From assembly GCA_946414315.1 (NCBI GenBank), contig CAMKNZ010000008.1, forward strand, positions 1 to 64,000: DNA of 64,000 nucleotides, written 5' to 3'. Source of the DNA: an uncultured Clostridia bacterium. GTDB lineage: Bacteria > Bacillota > Clostridia > Christensenellales > Aristaeellaceae. Positions within the stretch are counted from its first letter, which is position 1, and every line of letters begins with the position of its first letter. Under the pieces are notes generated by a model. It saw only the letters and a list, made by a program, of their open reading frames with translations. It did no database searches and had not been told where the DNA came from. Position numbers and translations under genes: made by a program. Of this stretch, positions 50,746-61,038 are shown piece by piece.

Positions 50746-51342
50746 ATGCCGCTTATTCCGATGGTCATTGAACAGACGAACAGGGGAGAACGTTCCTACG
50801 ACATTTATTCCCGCCTGCTGAAAGACCGGATCGTCTTTCTCGGCGGAGAGATCACAGACGACACGGCCAACCTGGTGGTGGCGCAGCTGCTGTTCCTGGA
50901 GATGGAAGACCCGGACAGCGACATCAGCCTGTACATCAACAGCCCTGGCGGATCCGTGACTGCCGGCATGGCGATTTACGACACGATGAAATACATCAAG
51001 CCGCAGGTTCGCACAGTATGCGTCGGCATGGCCGCGAGCATGGGCGCATTCCTGCTGATGGCCGGCGAGAAAGGCAAGCGCCTTGCACTGCCGAATGCCG
51101 AAGTGATGATCCACCAGCCGCTGGGCGGCGCCCAGGGGCAGGCGACAGACGTGGCAATCCGCGCCGAATGGCTGATGAAGACCAAGAAAAAGATGACCGC
51201 CATGATGGCGGAGATGACCGGCCAGCCCCTGAAAAAGGTTCAGGCGGACGTGGAACGGGACTATTTCATGAGCGCTGAGGAAGCGCTGGATTACCACATT
51301 ATCGACGAGATTTATCAGCCGCGGGACAAGCAGAAGAAGTGA
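50746..51342 (+). CDS. clpP: ATP-dependent Clp protease proteolytic subunit
   Basis: 198 residues; serine peptidase that assembles into the tetradecameric barrel fed by ClpX. The catalytic triad is visible: Ser98 in GMAASMGAF, His123 in MIHQPLGG, and Asp172 in VERDYFM. The N-terminal axial loop ([19 protein letters not shown]) is normal. AAAGGAGG precedes the ATG by 7 bases. It is separated from tig by the hairpin at 50701 and from clpX by 9 bases. Confidence 0.97.
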   Translation: MPLIPMVIEQTNRGERSYDIYSRLLKDRIVFLGGEITDDTANLVVAQLLFLEMEDPDSDISLYINSPGGSVTAGMAIYDTMKYIKPQVRTVCVGMAASMGAFLLMAGEKGKRLALPNAEVMIHQPLGGAQGQATDVAIRAEWLMKTKKKMTAMMAEMTGQPLKKVQADVERDYFMSAEEALDYHIIDEIYQPRDKQKK

Positions 51343-51351
51343 GGATAAAGC

Positions 51352-52647
51352 ATGGCTAACAATTACGGCAGACAGACACCACGGTGCTCCTTCTGCGGAA
51401 AAGAGCAGCGCATGGTGAGCCGGCTGGTCGCCGGCCCGAACGTCTATATCTGCAACGAATGCATCGCACTGTGCAACGAGATCCTGAACGACGAGGAATT
51501 TCTGTCTGAAGACGGCGCCCAGGAGCAGATCGGCCCGGTAAAGCTTCCTTCTCCCGCGGAGATGAAAAAGACACTGGACGAATACGTCATCGGCCAGGAA
51601 AGGGCCAAGCGCGCACTGAGCGTCGCGGTTTACAACCACTATAAACGCATCAACCGGAAAACGAAACGGAACGATGTGGAGATCCAGAAGAGCAATATCC
51701 TGCTGCTGGGACCGACCGGCAGCGGCAAAACCTATCTGGCCCAGACGCTGGCGAAGATCCTGGAGGTGCCCTTTGCCATTGCCGACGCTACCAGCGTGAC
51801 CGAGGCGGGATATGTCGGCGACGACGTGGAGACGATCCTGCTGCGGCTGATCCAGGCTGCGGACTGGGATATCGAAAAGGCCCAGCGCGGCATCGTGTAT
51901 ATCGACGAGATTGACAAGATTGCCCGCAAGGGAGAAAACATGTCCATCACCCGGGACGTCAGCGGTGAAGGCGTGCAGCAGGCGCTGCTGAAAATCCTGG
52001 AGGGAACGGAAGCTGCGGTACCGCCCCAGGGCGGCCGGAAGCATCCTCACCAGGAAATGGTCCGGATCGACACGACGAATATCCTGTTCATCTGCGGCGG
52101 CGCATTTGACGGCCTGGTTCCGATTATCGAGAACCGGATCGGCAAGAAGTCGCTGGGCTTCGGCGCGGAAATCCAGAGCCAGCGGGATCCAGCCCGTACG
52201 GATGCCCTGAAGGACGTGCGGCCGGAAGACCTGACCAAATACGGACTGATCCCTGAATTTGTCGGCCGCCTGCCTATCGTGGTGACGCTGGAGGGACTGG
52301 ATGAGGACGCGCTGGTCCGCATCCTGACCGAGCCGAAGAACGCACTGTGCAAGCAGTACGAAGCTTTGCTGGATATGGACGGCATCCGCCTGACATTTGA
52401 GGAGGACGCCATCCGCTCCATCGCCAAACAGGCCATCGACCGCAAATGCGGCGCCCGCGGCCTGCGCGCGATCATTGAGGACGCGATGCTGGATACGATG
52501 TTTGACCTGCCCGGAATGACGGACATCAACGAGTGTGTTATTACGAAGGAAGCCGTGAACGGCGGAAAGCCGACGCTGATCTCGGGGGTAAGCAAGCGCA
52601 CATCCAGGAGAGCGGAAAAGAAAAAGGACGAAACAGACGCTTCCTGA
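51352..52647 (+). CDS. clpX: ATP-dependent Clp protease ATP-binding subunit ClpX
   Basis: 431 residues; AAA+ unfoldase that delivers substrates to ClpP. N-terminal zinc finger Cys12, Cys15, Cys34 and Cys37 (RCSFCGKEQ...YICNECIA). Walker A GPTGSGKT near 120, pore loop GYVGDDVE, Walker [12 protein letters not shown], the ClpP-binding loop [13 protein letters not shown], and sensor-2 region [13 protein letters not shown] are all present. A 35-residue basic C-terminal tail is slightly longer than usual. Linked to clpP and 18 bases from lon. Confidence 0.97.
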   Translation: MANNYGRQTPRCSFCGKEQRMVSRLVAGPNVYICNECIALCNEILNDEEFLSEDGAQEQIGPVKLPSPAEMKKTLDEYVIGQERAKRALSVAVYNHYKRINRKTKRNDVEIQKSNILLLGPTGSGKTYLAQTLAKILEVPFAIADATSVTEAGYVGDDVETILLRLIQAADWDIEKAQRGIVYIDEIDKIARKGENMSITRDVSGEGVQQALLKILEGTEAAVPPQGGRKHPHQEMVRIDTTNILFICGGAFDGLVPIIENRIGKKSLGFGAEIQSQRDPARTDALKDVRPEDLTKYGLIPEFVGRLPIVVTLEGLDEDALVRILTEPKNALCKQYEALLDMDGIRLTFEEDAIRSIAKQAIDRKCGARGLRAIIEDAMLDTMFDLPGMTDINECVITKEAVNGGKPTLISGVSKRTSRRAEKKKDETDAS

Positions 52648-52665
52648 TAAAACAAAGAGGAAAAT

Positions 52666-54972
52666 ATGAAAAAGAACCAGACAATCGAATTGCCTGTGCT
52701 GCCTTTACGGGGCCTGATGCTCTTTCCGAACATGGTCCTGCATTTTGACGTGGGCAGAAAGAAGTCCCTGGCCGCACTGGAACAGGGTATGATGGACCAG
52801 CAGAAGGTCTTCCTGATCAGCCAGAAAAACGACGATACGGAAGATCCCGGATGGAAGGATCTGTGCAAGGTCGGGACCATCGCGGAGATCAAGCAGGTGA
52901 TGAACCTGCCCGGGGAAAACATCCGCGTGCTTGTGGAAGGCGCTTCCCGCGGCATTATCCAGGAAATGACCGGCGATGACTCGTGCCTGAAGGCCGTGAT
53001 CAAAATCAGCGAAGACAAGGCTGTCCGGTCGGCGGAAGCGAAAGCGCTGCTGCGTACCGCACAGGACCTGTTTGAGGAATATGCTCGGACATCCCAGCGG
53101 GTCGGGCAGGACACGGTGGAATCGATCCACGCGATCGAGAAGCCCGGAGAGGCGGCGGACCTGCTGGCAGCCAATGTGCTGACGAAGCGGGAAGACCGGC
53201 AGGAGATCCTGGATGAACTGAATCCGGTGACAAGACTGGAAAAGGTCTGTGCGATCCTGATGCGCGAGACTGATATGGCGGATACGGAAAAGCAGATCCA
53301 GGCCCGGATCCGGAAACAGGTGGAAAAAAACCAGAAAGATTACTATCTGCGCGAGCAGATCAAGGCGATCCAGACGGAACTCGGCGACGGGGACGAAATG
53401 GAGACCTCCGACCTGCGCAAACGGCTGGCTGAGACACCGCTGAACGAAGAAGCACGGGCCAAATGCGAAAAGGAACTGGACCGGCTGGCCCGGATGCAGC
53501 CGGGCAGCCCGGAAAGCTCCGTGAGCCAGACCTATGTCGAATGGATCCTGGATCTTCCCTGGGGCAAAGAGACGGAAGACAACCTGGACCTGAACAGGGC
53601 AAGGGAGATCCTGAACCGGGACCATTACGGCCTGGATGATGTGAAGGAACGGATCATTGAGTATCTTGCCGTGCTGCAGATGAAAAAGGACATGAAAGGC
53701 CCGATCCTCTGCTTTGTGGGACCGCCCGGTGTCGGCAAGACCAGTATTGTGAAGGCAATTGCCGAAGCGGTGGGCCGGAAGTTTGTCCAGGTCAGCCTGG
53801 GCGGTGTACGGGATGAAGCGGAGATCCGCGGCCACCGCCGGACCTATATCGGCTCCATTCCCGGGCGGATCATTTCCGGCATGAAACAGGCAGGGACATG
53901 CAATCCCGTATTCCTGTTTGACGAGATCGACAAGATGAGCGGTGATTTCCGGGGAGACCCGGCTTCCGCCATGCTGGAAGTGCTGGATTCCGAACAGAAC
54001 CACGCATTCCGGGATCACTACCTGGAGCTTCCTTTTGACCTGAGCAAGGTCATGTTCATCACCACCGCCAATAATATGGAAACAATTCCCGCTCCGCTGC
54101 TGGACCGGATGGAATTGATTGAAGTGCCCAGCTATACGGAAGAGGAAAAACTCCAGATCCTGAAGCGGCACCTGCTGCCCAAGCAGATCAGGGAACACGG
54201 GATGAAACCGAATGCCCTGAAAGCCGGCGATGAGGTCCTGAAGCGGATGATCGAGGATTACACCCGGGAGGCAGGCGTACGGACGCTGGAACGGACGGCG
54301 GCCAAACTGTGCCGCAAGGCTGCAGTACGGATGCTGGACCAGGGGAAACGATCCATGACCGTGACGCGGAAAGGGCTGCAGGAAATGCTTGGCGCGCCGC
54401 GCTATCTGCGCGAGCCCCCGGAGAAGGAACCACGGGTAGGCGTTGTGAACGGACTGGCCTATACTTCTGTAGGCGGCGAACTGCTTGAAGTGGAATGCAC
54501 CACGATGAGCGGCAAGGGAACGCTGAAGCTGACGGGCCAGCTGGGCGACGTGATGAAGGAATCCGCGGAAGCGGCGTTCAGCTGGGTCCGCGCCCACAGC
54601 GAAGAACTGGGCCTGCAGAAAGATTTCTACCAGGGAATCGATATCCATATCCATGTGCCGGAAGGCGCGGTGCCCAAAGACGGACCGTCCGCAGGTGTGA
54701 CCATGACGACGGCGCTGGTCAGCGCGCTGACCGGGAAACCGGTGCGCCAGGACGTCGCCATGACCGGTGAAGTGACCCTGAGGGGACGTGTGCTGCCCAT
54801 CGGCGGACTGAAGGAGAAGACCCTGGCGGCGTACCGCGCCGGGATGCGTACGCTGGTTATTCCGGAAGAAAACCGGAAGGATCTGGAGAAGATCCCGGAA
54901 CACGTCCTGGCACAGTTCAGGATCGTTGAGGTCAAAGATGTGAAGGAAGTGCTGAAGACAGCGCTGATTTAA
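52666..54972 (+). CDS. lon: ATP-dependent Lon protease
   Basis: 768 residues, soluble Lon-A. The N-terminal substrate domain starts [19 protein letters not shown]. The ATPase domain has Walker [10 protein letters not shown] at 352-360, [13 protein letters not shown] and Walker [11 protein letters not shown]. The peptidase domain has the catalytic dyad Ser675 (PKDGPSAGV) and the lysine in GGLKEK (about 716-718). Its ribosome site is weak (AGAGGA). The arrangement clpX-lon-ysxC is a common Bacillota order. Confidence 0.97.
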   Translation: MKKNQTIELPVLPLRGLMLFPNMVLHFDVGRKKSLAALEQGMMDQQKVFLISQKNDDTEDPGWKDLCKVGTIAEIKQVMNLPGENIRVLVEGASRGIIQEMTGDDSCLKAVIKISEDKAVRSAEAKALLRTAQDLFEEYARTSQRVGQDTVESIHAIEKPGEAADLLAANVLTKREDRQEILDELNPVTRLEKVCAILMRETDMADTEKQIQARIRKQVEKNQKDYYLREQIKAIQTELGDGDEMETSDLRKRLAETPLNEEARAKCEKELDRLARMQPGSPESSVSQTYVEWILDLPWGKETEDNLDLNRAREILNRDHYGLDDVKERIIEYLAVLQMKKDMKGPILCFVGPPGVGKTSIVKAIAEAVGRKFVQVSLGGVRDEAEIRGHRRTYIGSIPGRIISGMKQAGTCNPVFLFDEIDKMSGDFRGDPASAMLEVLDSEQNHAFRDHYLELPFDLSKVMFITTANNMETIPAPLLDRMELIEVPSYTEEEKLQILKRHLLPKQIREHGMKPNALKAGDEVLKRMIEDYTREAGVRTLERTAAKLCRKAAVRMLDQGKRSMTVTRKGLQEMLGAPRYLREPPEKEPRVGVVNGLAYTSVGGELLEVECTTMSGKGTLKLTGQLGDVMKESAEAAFSWVRAHSEELGLQKDFYQGIDIHIHVPEGAVPKDGPSAGVTMTTALVSALTGKPVRQDVAMTGEVTLRGRVLPIGGLKEKTLAAYRAGMRTLVIPEENRKDLEKIPEHVLAQFRIVEVKDVKEVLKTALI

Positions 54973-54995
54973 TACCGGAAGGAGGGGCAGGAGAA

Positions 54996-55592
54996 ATGAT
55001 GGAGATCAAAAGCGCGGAGTTCGTAACGTCTATGGCGGATTACGGGCCGTTTACGGGAAAGGGCCTGCCCCAGATTGCGGTGGCAGGAAAGAGCAACGTC
55101 GGGAAAAGCACCCTGATCAACCGGCTGTGCCGGCGGAACAAGCTGGCCCGTACCAGCTCCACTCCCGGTAAAACCCGGCTGCTGAACGTATTCCTGCTGA
55201 ACGGAGAATTCCATCTGGTCGACCTGCCCGGATACGGGTTTGCAAAGGTCGACAAGCAGGAAAAGCAGCGCTGGGGCAAAATGATGCAGGACTATTTCGC
55301 CAAAGCGGACGAACTCCGGCATGTGCTCTGCCTGGTGGATATACGCCATGAGCCGACGGAAGACGACAAACAGATGAACCGGTTTCTGCGGGAAACGGAA
55401 ATTCCTTTCACCGTGATCGCGACCAAGGCGGACAAGATCAGCCGCGGCGCAAGAAGCAAATACCTGGCGCCGATCTGCCGAGCCCTGAGCGTGCAGCCCT
55501 GGGAGATCATCTGCTTCAGCGGCGAAGACGGAACGGGCAGGGACGATCTGCTGAAGCTGCTGGACGGGATCCTACACCCGGCAGAAGCATAA
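54996..55592 (+). CDS. ysxC: Ribosome biogenesis GTPase YsxC/EngB
   Basis: 198 residues; small GTPase needed for 50S subunit assembly. G1 GKSNVGKST, G3 DLPGYGFAKV, G4 TKADKISRG and G5-like ICFSGEDG motifs are visible. The start region has MMEIKSAEF, with ATG 54996 or 54999 equally possible. GGAGGGGC is the ribosome site. Last gene of the protease block. Confidence 0.95.
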   Translation: MMEIKSAEFVTSMADYGPFTGKGLPQIAVAGKSNVGKSTLINRLCRRNKLARTSSTPGKTRLLNVFLLNGEFHLVDLPGYGFAKVDKQEKQRWGKMMQDYFAKADELRHVLCLVDIRHEPTEDDKQMNRFLRETEIPFTVIATKADKISRGARSKYLAPICRALSVQPWEIICFSGEDGTGRDDLLKLLDGILHPAEA

Positions 55593-55627
55593 GTTTTGCT
55601 TTTTTTCCAAAAGACAGTTTTTTCCTA

Positions 55628-55656
55628 TTGCATACAGGAACCTTCGGGAGTATAAT
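55628..55656 (+). promoter_or_regulatory. Sigma-A promoter of the zinc-ribbon gene
   Basis: TTGCAT, 17 bases, TATAAT. It begins a 175-base leader to the ATG at 55834 holding two AAAAGTGGA direct repeats (55690 and 55711) around a GTGGAG/CTCCAC hairpin at 55694-55710. Confidence 0.65.
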
Positions 55657-55833
55657 CCATGTCCGTGGATCACGGGACGCATTTGGCGCAAAAGTGGAGG
55701 AGAACTCCACAAAAGTGGAAGGAGAGGGGCAAAAATTCCCCTTATTTCACATGCAAGTGTTGAAAAAAGTGTCATTTGTGCCACTGATGAACGAGAGAGT
55801 GGGAAAAACTCCCAAATCAAGGAGGAAAAGCCA

Positions 55834-56250
55834 ATGAATCTGGTCAAATGTCCCCGCTGCGACCTGAACTATATCCGGGAAGATGAAAAGTACTGCAAAG
55901 TTTGCCTGCAGGAAATGAAAGGGGAATCCCGCTCAGAAGAGATCGAGCTTTGCAGCATCTGCAACGAGGAACCTGCCCTGCCGGGCAAGGACGTCTGCCT
56001 GTTCTGCCTGCGTGAGATGAACAAGAGCAACAGCACGGAAGAGAACGAGCCCGACACGGAAAATGAAAACGTCGACACTTCCACCATCGGAGATATGGAC
56101 GACGTGAGCGGCATGGACGAGATTATTCCCGAAGTGGAAGAGGAAGAGACGGACGAGTTCGAAGAGATCGACCAGGAAATGAGTCTGGAAGACGTCCGGG
56201 AAGACGAAGAAAGGGACGCGGAAGACGACGAAGAAGACGAAGAAGTCTGA
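55834..56250 (+). CDS. Zinc-ribbon protein with acidic tail
   Basis: 138 residues. Four CxxC pairs (Cys6/9, 21/24, 40/43, 55/58) should bind two zinc ions. From residue about 68 the chain is highly acidic (Glu/Asp-rich, EEEETDEFEEIDQEM and a DDEEDEE tail) and predicted disordered. No known family is recalled; the profile suggests a nucleic-acid- or protein-interaction adaptor. CAAGGAGG site before the ATG. It has its own promoter and is followed 35 bases later by a phosphoesterase gene. Confidence 0.7.
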   Translation: MNLVKCPRCDLNYIREDEKYCKVCLQEMKGESRSEEIELCSICNEEPALPGKDVCLFCLREMNKSNSTEENEPDTENENVDTSTIGDMDDVSGMDEIIPEVEEEETDEFEEIDQEMSLEDVREDEERDAEDDEEDEEV

Positions 56251-56285
56251 CCGATCCGATTCCGTTTGACTGACAAGGAGAGATT

Positions 56286-56984
56286 ATGAGCCTGTTTGCC
56301 ATCGGGGACCTGCACATGTCCGGGGGAGACGATAAGCCCATGGACGTGTTCGGGCCCCAGTGGGACAGGCATTTTTTTCATATCCGGGAGAATTGGCAGC
56401 AGCTGGTTACAGCGGAGGACACGGTGCTGATCCCGGGAGACATCAGCTGGGCGATGCAACTGGAGGCGGCACGGGTGGACCTGGAAGAGATCGGACAGCT
56501 GCCGGGGAAAAAGATTCTGTGCAAGGGGAACCATGATTACTGGTGGAATTCCATCAGCCAGGTCCGCGCAGCACTGCCGGCCGGAATGACAGCCCTGCAG
56601 CATAACGCGGCAGACCTGGGTGACGCAGTGGTCTGCGCGACCCGGGGATGGATGATTCCCACAAAAGAAACGCCGCTGAGCGAACAGGATGAAAAGATCT
56701 GCAAACGGGAAGCCGAACGCCTGCGCCTGGCGCTGGAAGACGCGGCGGCACGGGCGAAAGGAAGGCCCCTGATCGTGATGACCCATTATCCGCCACTGCT
56801 GGCGGGAGAAACGGATACAATCTTTACGAAACTGCTGGAAGCATACGGCGTACACACGGCGGTATACGGCCATCTTCACGGGGCCGGAATCCAGAGCGGC
56901 TTCACGGGAGAATGCCGCGGTGTCCGGTATCACCTGGTCTCCTGTGACAGCATCGGGTTCAGCCCGATCAAAATATACCCGTAA
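56286..56984 (+). CDS. Metallophosphoesterase
   Basis: 232 residues, calcineurin-like fold with a complete metal-ligand set: AIGDLHMS, LIPGDISWA, CKGNHDYWW, VMTHYPPL and YGHLHGAG. The phrase NHDYWWNS recalls the YmaC/YkuE-type cytosolic phosphoesterases of Bacillota. AAGGAG precedes the ATG. It is probably co-transcribed with the zinc-ribbon gene and ends in a terminator. The substrate is unknown. Confidence 0.88.
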   Translation: MSLFAIGDLHMSGGDDKPMDVFGPQWDRHFFHIRENWQQLVTAEDTVLIPGDISWAMQLEAARVDLEEIGQLPGKKILCKGNHDYWWNSISQVRAALPAGMTALQHNAADLGDAVVCATRGWMIPTKETPLSEQDEKICKREAERLRLALEDAAARAKGRPLIVMTHYPPLLAGETDTIFTKLLEAYGVHTAVYGHLHGAGIQSGFTGECRGVRYHLVSCDSIGFSPIKIYP

Positions 56985-57014
56985 AAAAATTAATTTTTTG
57001 AAACATTTAAAACA

Positions 57015-57049
57015 GCGGGCAGGTCCTGAAACGGGGCCTGCCCGCTTTT
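57015..57049 (+). terminator. Terminator after the phosphoesterase gene
   Basis: GCGGGCAGG and CCTGCCCGC form a stem with extra pairing inside, followed by TTTT. Confidence 0.9.
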
Positions 57050-57277
57050 ATATACAAAATATAGAGATTGGCATCCACTAAAACCACAAACAACCCATTA
57101 TATATTACAAATATATTACAATATTATTATAAATAAGTTAACAAACAAAAGAACACCGGCTGCAAACCTTTGAAATCAGGGCTTGCAGAGAAAGCATTCT
57201 TGTGTTAAATTTGTGGGGAAAAAGGGAAGATCATCCCAAAATCATACATAAAAGTGGTAGAAAAGGGGGACGGTGTG
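57050..57277 (+). promoter_or_regulatory. AT-rich leader before mraZ
   Basis: About 230 bases, strongly AT-rich at 57060-57150 against a GC-rich background. A weak promoter candidate is TTGCAG (57183-57188), 17 bases, TAAATT; no stronger one is clear. Repeated TGGGGAAAAAGGG and GTAGAAAAGGGGG tracts lie just before the gene and may be MraZ-binding repeats (relatives bind TGGGN direct repeats). Confidence 0.4.
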
Positions 57278-57802
57278 ATGGACGGCTCGAAAAATGAAAC
57301 CTCCGTAAACAACGCCGAAACCCCTGAAAAGAACGAAAAACAAAGGGCCAGAAGGTTCATCGGATCATACAGCCACAGCCTGGACAGCAAGGGAAGGCTG
57401 GTGATTCCACAGGGATTCCGGGACAAGCTGGGAGAGACGTTCTGCGTGGCCCCGTCTTTCGACTTCCGGTCCATCGCCATCTACCCGACGGAAAAGTGGG
57501 AAGAGCGGAACGAGACCTATGAAAGACTTGGCAAGCTGAATCCGGCGCTGAACCGGTACCTTGAACAGTTTTACGCACTGAGCTTTGACGAACAGACCTG
57601 TGACGCGCAGGGGAGAGTGCTCCTGCCGGCCAACATACGGCAGAAGATCCTCCACGAAGAACGGGATATGGAGATCACCGGTGCAAACGACCACGTCCGT
57701 GTGGCGGCTGTTTCCGACAGCGGTGATATCTGGAATGAATTCAAGAACGAACTGCCCCAGCTTCTGGAAATGATCGCAGGGCTGGAAGCACCCAAAGAAT
57801 AA
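57278..57802 (+). CDS. mraZ: Transcriptional regulator MraZ
   Basis: 174 residues from ATG 57278 (AGGGGGA, 8 bases spacing). The core double-AbrB fold is clear: FIGSYSHSLDSKGRLVIPQGFRD and CDAQGRVLLPANIRQKI. It has an N-terminal extension of about 28 polar residues (MDGSKNETSVNNAETPEKNE) beyond the usual length of about 143. MraZ binds and regulates its own operon promoter. It is first gene of the division and cell-wall cluster and is followed directly by ftsL instead of rsmH. Confidence 0.93.
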   Translation: MDGSKNETSVNNAETPEKNEKQRARRFIGSYSHSLDSKGRLVIPQGFRDKLGETFCVAPSFDFRSIAIYPTEKWEERNETYERLGKLNPALNRYLEQFYALSFDEQTCDAQGRVLLPANIRQKILHEERDMEITGANDHVRVAAVSDSGDIWNEFKNELPQLLEMIAGLEAPKE

Positions 57803-57819
57803 AAAGGAGGTGAGCACGA

Positions 57820-58422
57820 ATGACTGAGATGACTGCCAGGGTCAGGAACAGGCTGCAGGACGGCATGATCAACTGGCAGGAAAGACGGTTTCAACGGGAA
57901 GACTTCCGTCAGCAGCAGGCAGACATTCATCGGTCCAGGATGACGTGCTCGGCCTCTCTTCCATCATTCCATCAGACACAGGACTGGACAGGCGGTTTAT
58001 CAGCCAGCAACAGGATCCCGGTGATTGAGGAAACGAAGCCCAGGCAACGGCTGATCTCATCCGAAGGAATCCGGTGGAGCGCGGCAGTTACGGCGCTGAT
58101 TATTGTCGGCGTACTGCTGATGGCGTTTCTGGTCGTTGACGTGACAAACATCGGGGCAGGAGGGAGGACGATCACAAAACTGAACTCCTCCATCCGGGAC
58201 CTGGAAACAAAGAATGAACGGCTCCAGGCAGAGATTGAACTGCAGGCAGGAAGCTCCAGCGTCTGTACGGAAGCAGTCAAACTGAACCTGATCTCTTCCA
58301 ACGGCGCGAGGACCATCAGACTGACGGCTCCGGTCAATGCACAGCTGACATTCTCAAGTGCTGAAAAAGCTGCTGAGAACGCTGATCTGGAGGGAAGATT
58401 GACTTCCAATGCGGGAGACTGA
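57820..58422 (+). CDS. ftsL: FtsL-like septum protein
   Basis: 200 residues with an exceptionally strong ribosome site (AAGGAGGTGA). The N-terminal 75 residues are polar and cytoplasmic, one transmembrane helix (about 88-108, AAVTALIIVGVLLMAFLVVDV) follows, then a heptad coiled coil (INKLNSSIRDLETKNERLQAE region), as in FtsL/DivIC. The rest is variable. Assignment is by position and topology; these proteins are weakly conserved. It should bind FtsQ and the septal synthase complex. Confidence 0.7.
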   Translation: MTEMTARVRNRLQDGMINWQERRFQREDFRQQQADIHRSRMTCSASLPSFHQTQDWTGGLSASNRIPVIEETKPRQRLISSEGIRWSAAVTALIIVGVLLMAFLVVDVTNIGAGGRTITKLNSSIRDLETKNERLQAEIELQAGSSSVCTEAVKLNLISSNGARTIRLTAPVNAQLTFSSAEKAAENADLEGRLTSNAGD

Positions 58423-58446
58423 AAACGATCGGTCTCCCATTTCGTA

Positions 58447-58463
58447 TTTCCACCGGGTGGAAA
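58447..58463. promoter_or_regulatory. 17-bp palindrome before murE
   Basis: TTTCCACC G GGTGGAAA is perfectly symmetrical about one base, located 64 bases before the murE ATG. The one-base centre suits a protein-binding dyad more than a hairpin, but a small terminator or chance cannot be excluded. Confidence 0.35.
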
Positions 58464-58527
58464 AGAAAGCTGATTTGTGGTAAGCTATTCAGGAGCTGAA
58501 CCAACCTAAACGAAGAGGTGGACAGGC

Positions 58528-59994
58528 ATGAAACTGTGGGAATTACTGACGGAGCTCCCTTATGTTGAGGAGACCCGCGGAGATATGAATACGGAGATCC
58601 GGGAGCTGACATCCTCCAGCCGGGACAAGGCTGACGCAGGACTCTTCTTCTGCATTGTCGGCGCCCGATTCGACGCACACGATTATGCGTGGGAAGCGGT
58701 GGAAAACGGCTGTGTCGCGCTGATTGTTGAGCACTTCGTCCAGATGAACGTTCCGCAGGTCCGCGTGAACAACGGCCGCGCTGCCATGGCCAGAATCGCA
58801 GAGGCGTTTTACGGCCATCCATCCCGCCAGATGCGCATGATCGGAATCACCGGGACCAAAGGGAAAACCACAACGACCTATCTGCTTCAGAGCATCTGTG
58901 AAAAAGCAGGGCTGAAATGCGGTATCATCGGCTCCACGGGCACCGTGGTGGAAGAGCAGCACCTGGACAGCAAGCTGACCACGCCGGATCCCATCGAACT
59001 GCAGAAGATGCTGCGCATGATGGCGGACGAAGGCGTCAAGGTCGTTTGCATGGAAGTATCTGCCCACGCGATCGACATGAACCGCCTGGACGGCATGAAC
59101 TTCGAGGTCGGCTGCTATACAAACCTGAGCCAGGACCACCTGGATTATTTCTACACCATGGAGCGGTACTTTGAGACCAAGAAGCAGTTCTTTACCAGCG
59201 GAATGGTGAAGAACGCCGCGATGAACGCCGACGACGAAACTTCCGAAAAACTGAAGAACGGGATAGGCTGCCCCTACATTACCTACGGAATCTGCGTGGA
59301 TGCCGACGTGTTTGCGCGGGACATCGAGATCACCGAAGAAGGGGCCCGTTTCAATGTGCAGCTGCACGGCATGAACCAGATCGCGATCCAGATGCGGATG
59401 ACCGGCATGTTCAATGTTTACAACGCGCTGGCAGCAACGAGCTGCGCACTGATCATGGGCATTACACCCGAAAAGATCAAGGCCGGACTGGAAGCGGTTA
59501 CCCGGGTGCCGGGCCGGATCGAGGTCCTGCAGACAGGAACGCCCTACAAAGTCATCCTGGACTACAGCCATTCACCGGACGCACTGGAGAACATCCTGAA
59601 AACTGTCCGCCAGTTTACGCGGAACCGGGTGATCGCCCTGTTCGGATGCGGCGGAGACCGGGACAAGGGCAAGCGTCCCATGATGGGCGAGATCGGCGGA
59701 CGGCTGGCGGATTACTGCATCCTGACATCGGACAATCCCCGGACCGAGAACCCGATGGTTATCCTGGCCGCGATCGAAAAGGGCATCAAACCGACAGGCA
59801 AACCCTATGAAGTGATTGAAAACCGCCGGGAAGCAATCAACCGCGCGCTGCGGATGGCAGAAGACGGAGACGTGATCGTGCTGGCAGGCAAGGGACATGA
59901 AACCTATCAGGAGATCATGGGAATCAAGCGGCCCTTCGATGAAAAAGTGATCGTCAGCGACCTGCTGCTGGAAATCCAGAAAGAGAAGGGATAA
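58528..59994 (+). CDS. murE: UDP-MurNAc-L-Ala-D-Glu:meso-diaminopimelate ligase
   Basis: 488 residues. ATP-binding GITGTKGKTTTTYL at about 108-120, the carbamoylated-lysine region EVSAHAIDMNRLDGM, central NLSQDHLDYFYTMERYF, and the C-terminal ligase domain with VILDYSHSPDALENIL and TSDNPRTENP. DNPR (402-405) is the signature of the meso-diaminopimelate form; lysine-adding MurE has a different motif. Thus the peptidoglycan is of the A1-gamma type. GAGGTGG site. Confidence 0.96.
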   Translation: MKLWELLTELPYVEETRGDMNTEIRELTSSSRDKADAGLFFCIVGARFDAHDYAWEAVENGCVALIVEHFVQMNVPQVRVNNGRAAMARIAEAFYGHPSRQMRMIGITGTKGKTTTTYLLQSICEKAGLKCGIIGSTGTVVEEQHLDSKLTTPDPIELQKMLRMMADEGVKVVCMEVSAHAIDMNRLDGMNFEVGCYTNLSQDHLDYFYTMERYFETKKQFFTSGMVKNAAMNADDETSEKLKNGIGCPYITYGICVDADVFARDIEITEEGARFNVQLHGMNQIAIQMRMTGMFNVYNALAATSCALIMGITPEKIKAGLEAVTRVPGRIEVLQTGTPYKVILDYSHSPDALENILKTVRQFTRNRVIALFGCGGDRDKGKRPMMGEIGGRLADYCILTSDNPRTENPMVILAAIEKGIKPTGKPYEVIENRREAINRALRMAEDGDVIVLAGKGHETYQEIMGIKRPFDEKVIVSDLLLEIQKEKG

Positions 59995-60006
59995 GGGAGA
60001 GACAGT

Positions 60007-61026
60007 ATGTATAGGATGATCGGCGCAGCGCTGATCGCGCTGGCAGCAGCCCTCCTGATCGGCCCCAGGCTGATCCGCTACCTGAAGAAACTGCATTTCG
60101 GCCAGACGATCTATGAACTCGGCCCCAGCCACCAGCAAAAGCAGGGCACGCCTGTCATGGGCGGCCTGATGATGGCGGCGGGGATTCTGCTGGGCAGCCT
60201 GATCTGCCATCCCGGAAAGTGGGACGGTATCTGGGACTTTGTGTTCCCGCTGCTGCTCGTTTCTTTCCTGAGCATGGCTGTGGGTTTTGCAGACGACTAT
60301 ATCAAAGCTGTCAAAAAACGTCATGACGGACTGAGCCCGTGGCAGAAAATCGCCGGACAGGTGATTGTGTCACTGGGCTTCAGCTTATACTGCTATTATT
60401 CTCCCCGGGTCGGAAGCGCCATCCGGATCCCGTTCACGGGAGCGGAATGGGACCTGGGTATTTTCTATATTCCGCTGATGACGCTGCTGGTGATCTTTAT
60501 CGTGAACAGCAGCAACCTTCAGGACGGGCTGGACGGCCTGCTCGGTACCGTTACCGCCATCAGTTCATCGGCATGGGCCGTGATCTGTATGATCCTGGTT
60601 GTGGTTTCCGAGCTGACCGGCAGGGAGAACCCTGCGAGCGGTACGGCTACCATCGGCGTTTTCGCCATGAGCATGGCCGGAGGCTGCATCGGATTTCTCC
60701 GGTTTAACCGGTACCCGGCAAAAACCTTCATGGGCGATACCGGCAGCATGCTGCTGGGCGGCGGAACGGTCGCCATGGCGATGCTGCTCAGAATGCCGCT
60801 GCTTCTGCTGCTGATCTTCTTTACACCGATCATGAGCAGCGTGAGCGTAATCCTGCAGCGGTACTACTATAAACTGACCCATGGCAAACGCATCTTCCTG
60901 ATGAGTCCGATTCACCATCATTTTGAAAAGAAAGGCTATACAGAGACACAGATCGTAAGCATGTACGCCGGGATCACCCTGCTGCTGAGCCTGATCGCCG
61001 TGCTCGGCGTATGCCAGTCGATCTAA
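60007..61026 (+). CDS. mraY: Phospho-MurNAc-pentapeptide-transferase
   Basis: 339 residues, about ten transmembrane helices. It makes lipid I from UDP-MurNAc-pentapeptide and undecaprenyl phosphate. Motifs: QKQGTPVMGGLMM, AVGFADDYIK (metal-binding aspartates), NSSNLQDGLDGLLGT, GDTGSMLLGG and the C-terminal loop MSPIHHHFEKKG. GGGAGA site and a 12-base gap from murE. No murF, which normally acts before it, lies here. Confidence 0.97.
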   Translation: MYRMIGAALIALAAALLIGPRLIRYLKKLHFGQTIYELGPSHQQKQGTPVMGGLMMAAGILLGSLICHPGKWDGIWDFVFPLLLVSFLSMAVGFADDYIKAVKKRHDGLSPWQKIAGQVIVSLGFSLYCYYSPRVGSAIRIPFTGAEWDLGIFYIPLMTLLVIFIVNSSNLQDGLDGLLGTVTAISSSAWAVICMILVVVSELTGRENPASGTATIGVFAMSMAGGCIGFLRFNRYPAKTFMGDTGSMLLGGGTVAMAMLLRMPLLLLLIFFTPIMSSVSVILQRYYYKLTHGKRIFLMSPIHHHFEKKGYTETQIVSMYAGITLLLSLIAVLGVCQSI

Positions 61027-61038
61027 GGAGCAAGGAAT

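Noticed and set aside
52705-54903. 732-codon minus-strand open frame
   Set aside because: It is an antisense shadow of lon.
55628-55837. 69-codon plus frame before the zinc-ribbon gene
   Set aside because: It begins inside the promoter, has no ribosome site and overlaps the structured leader.
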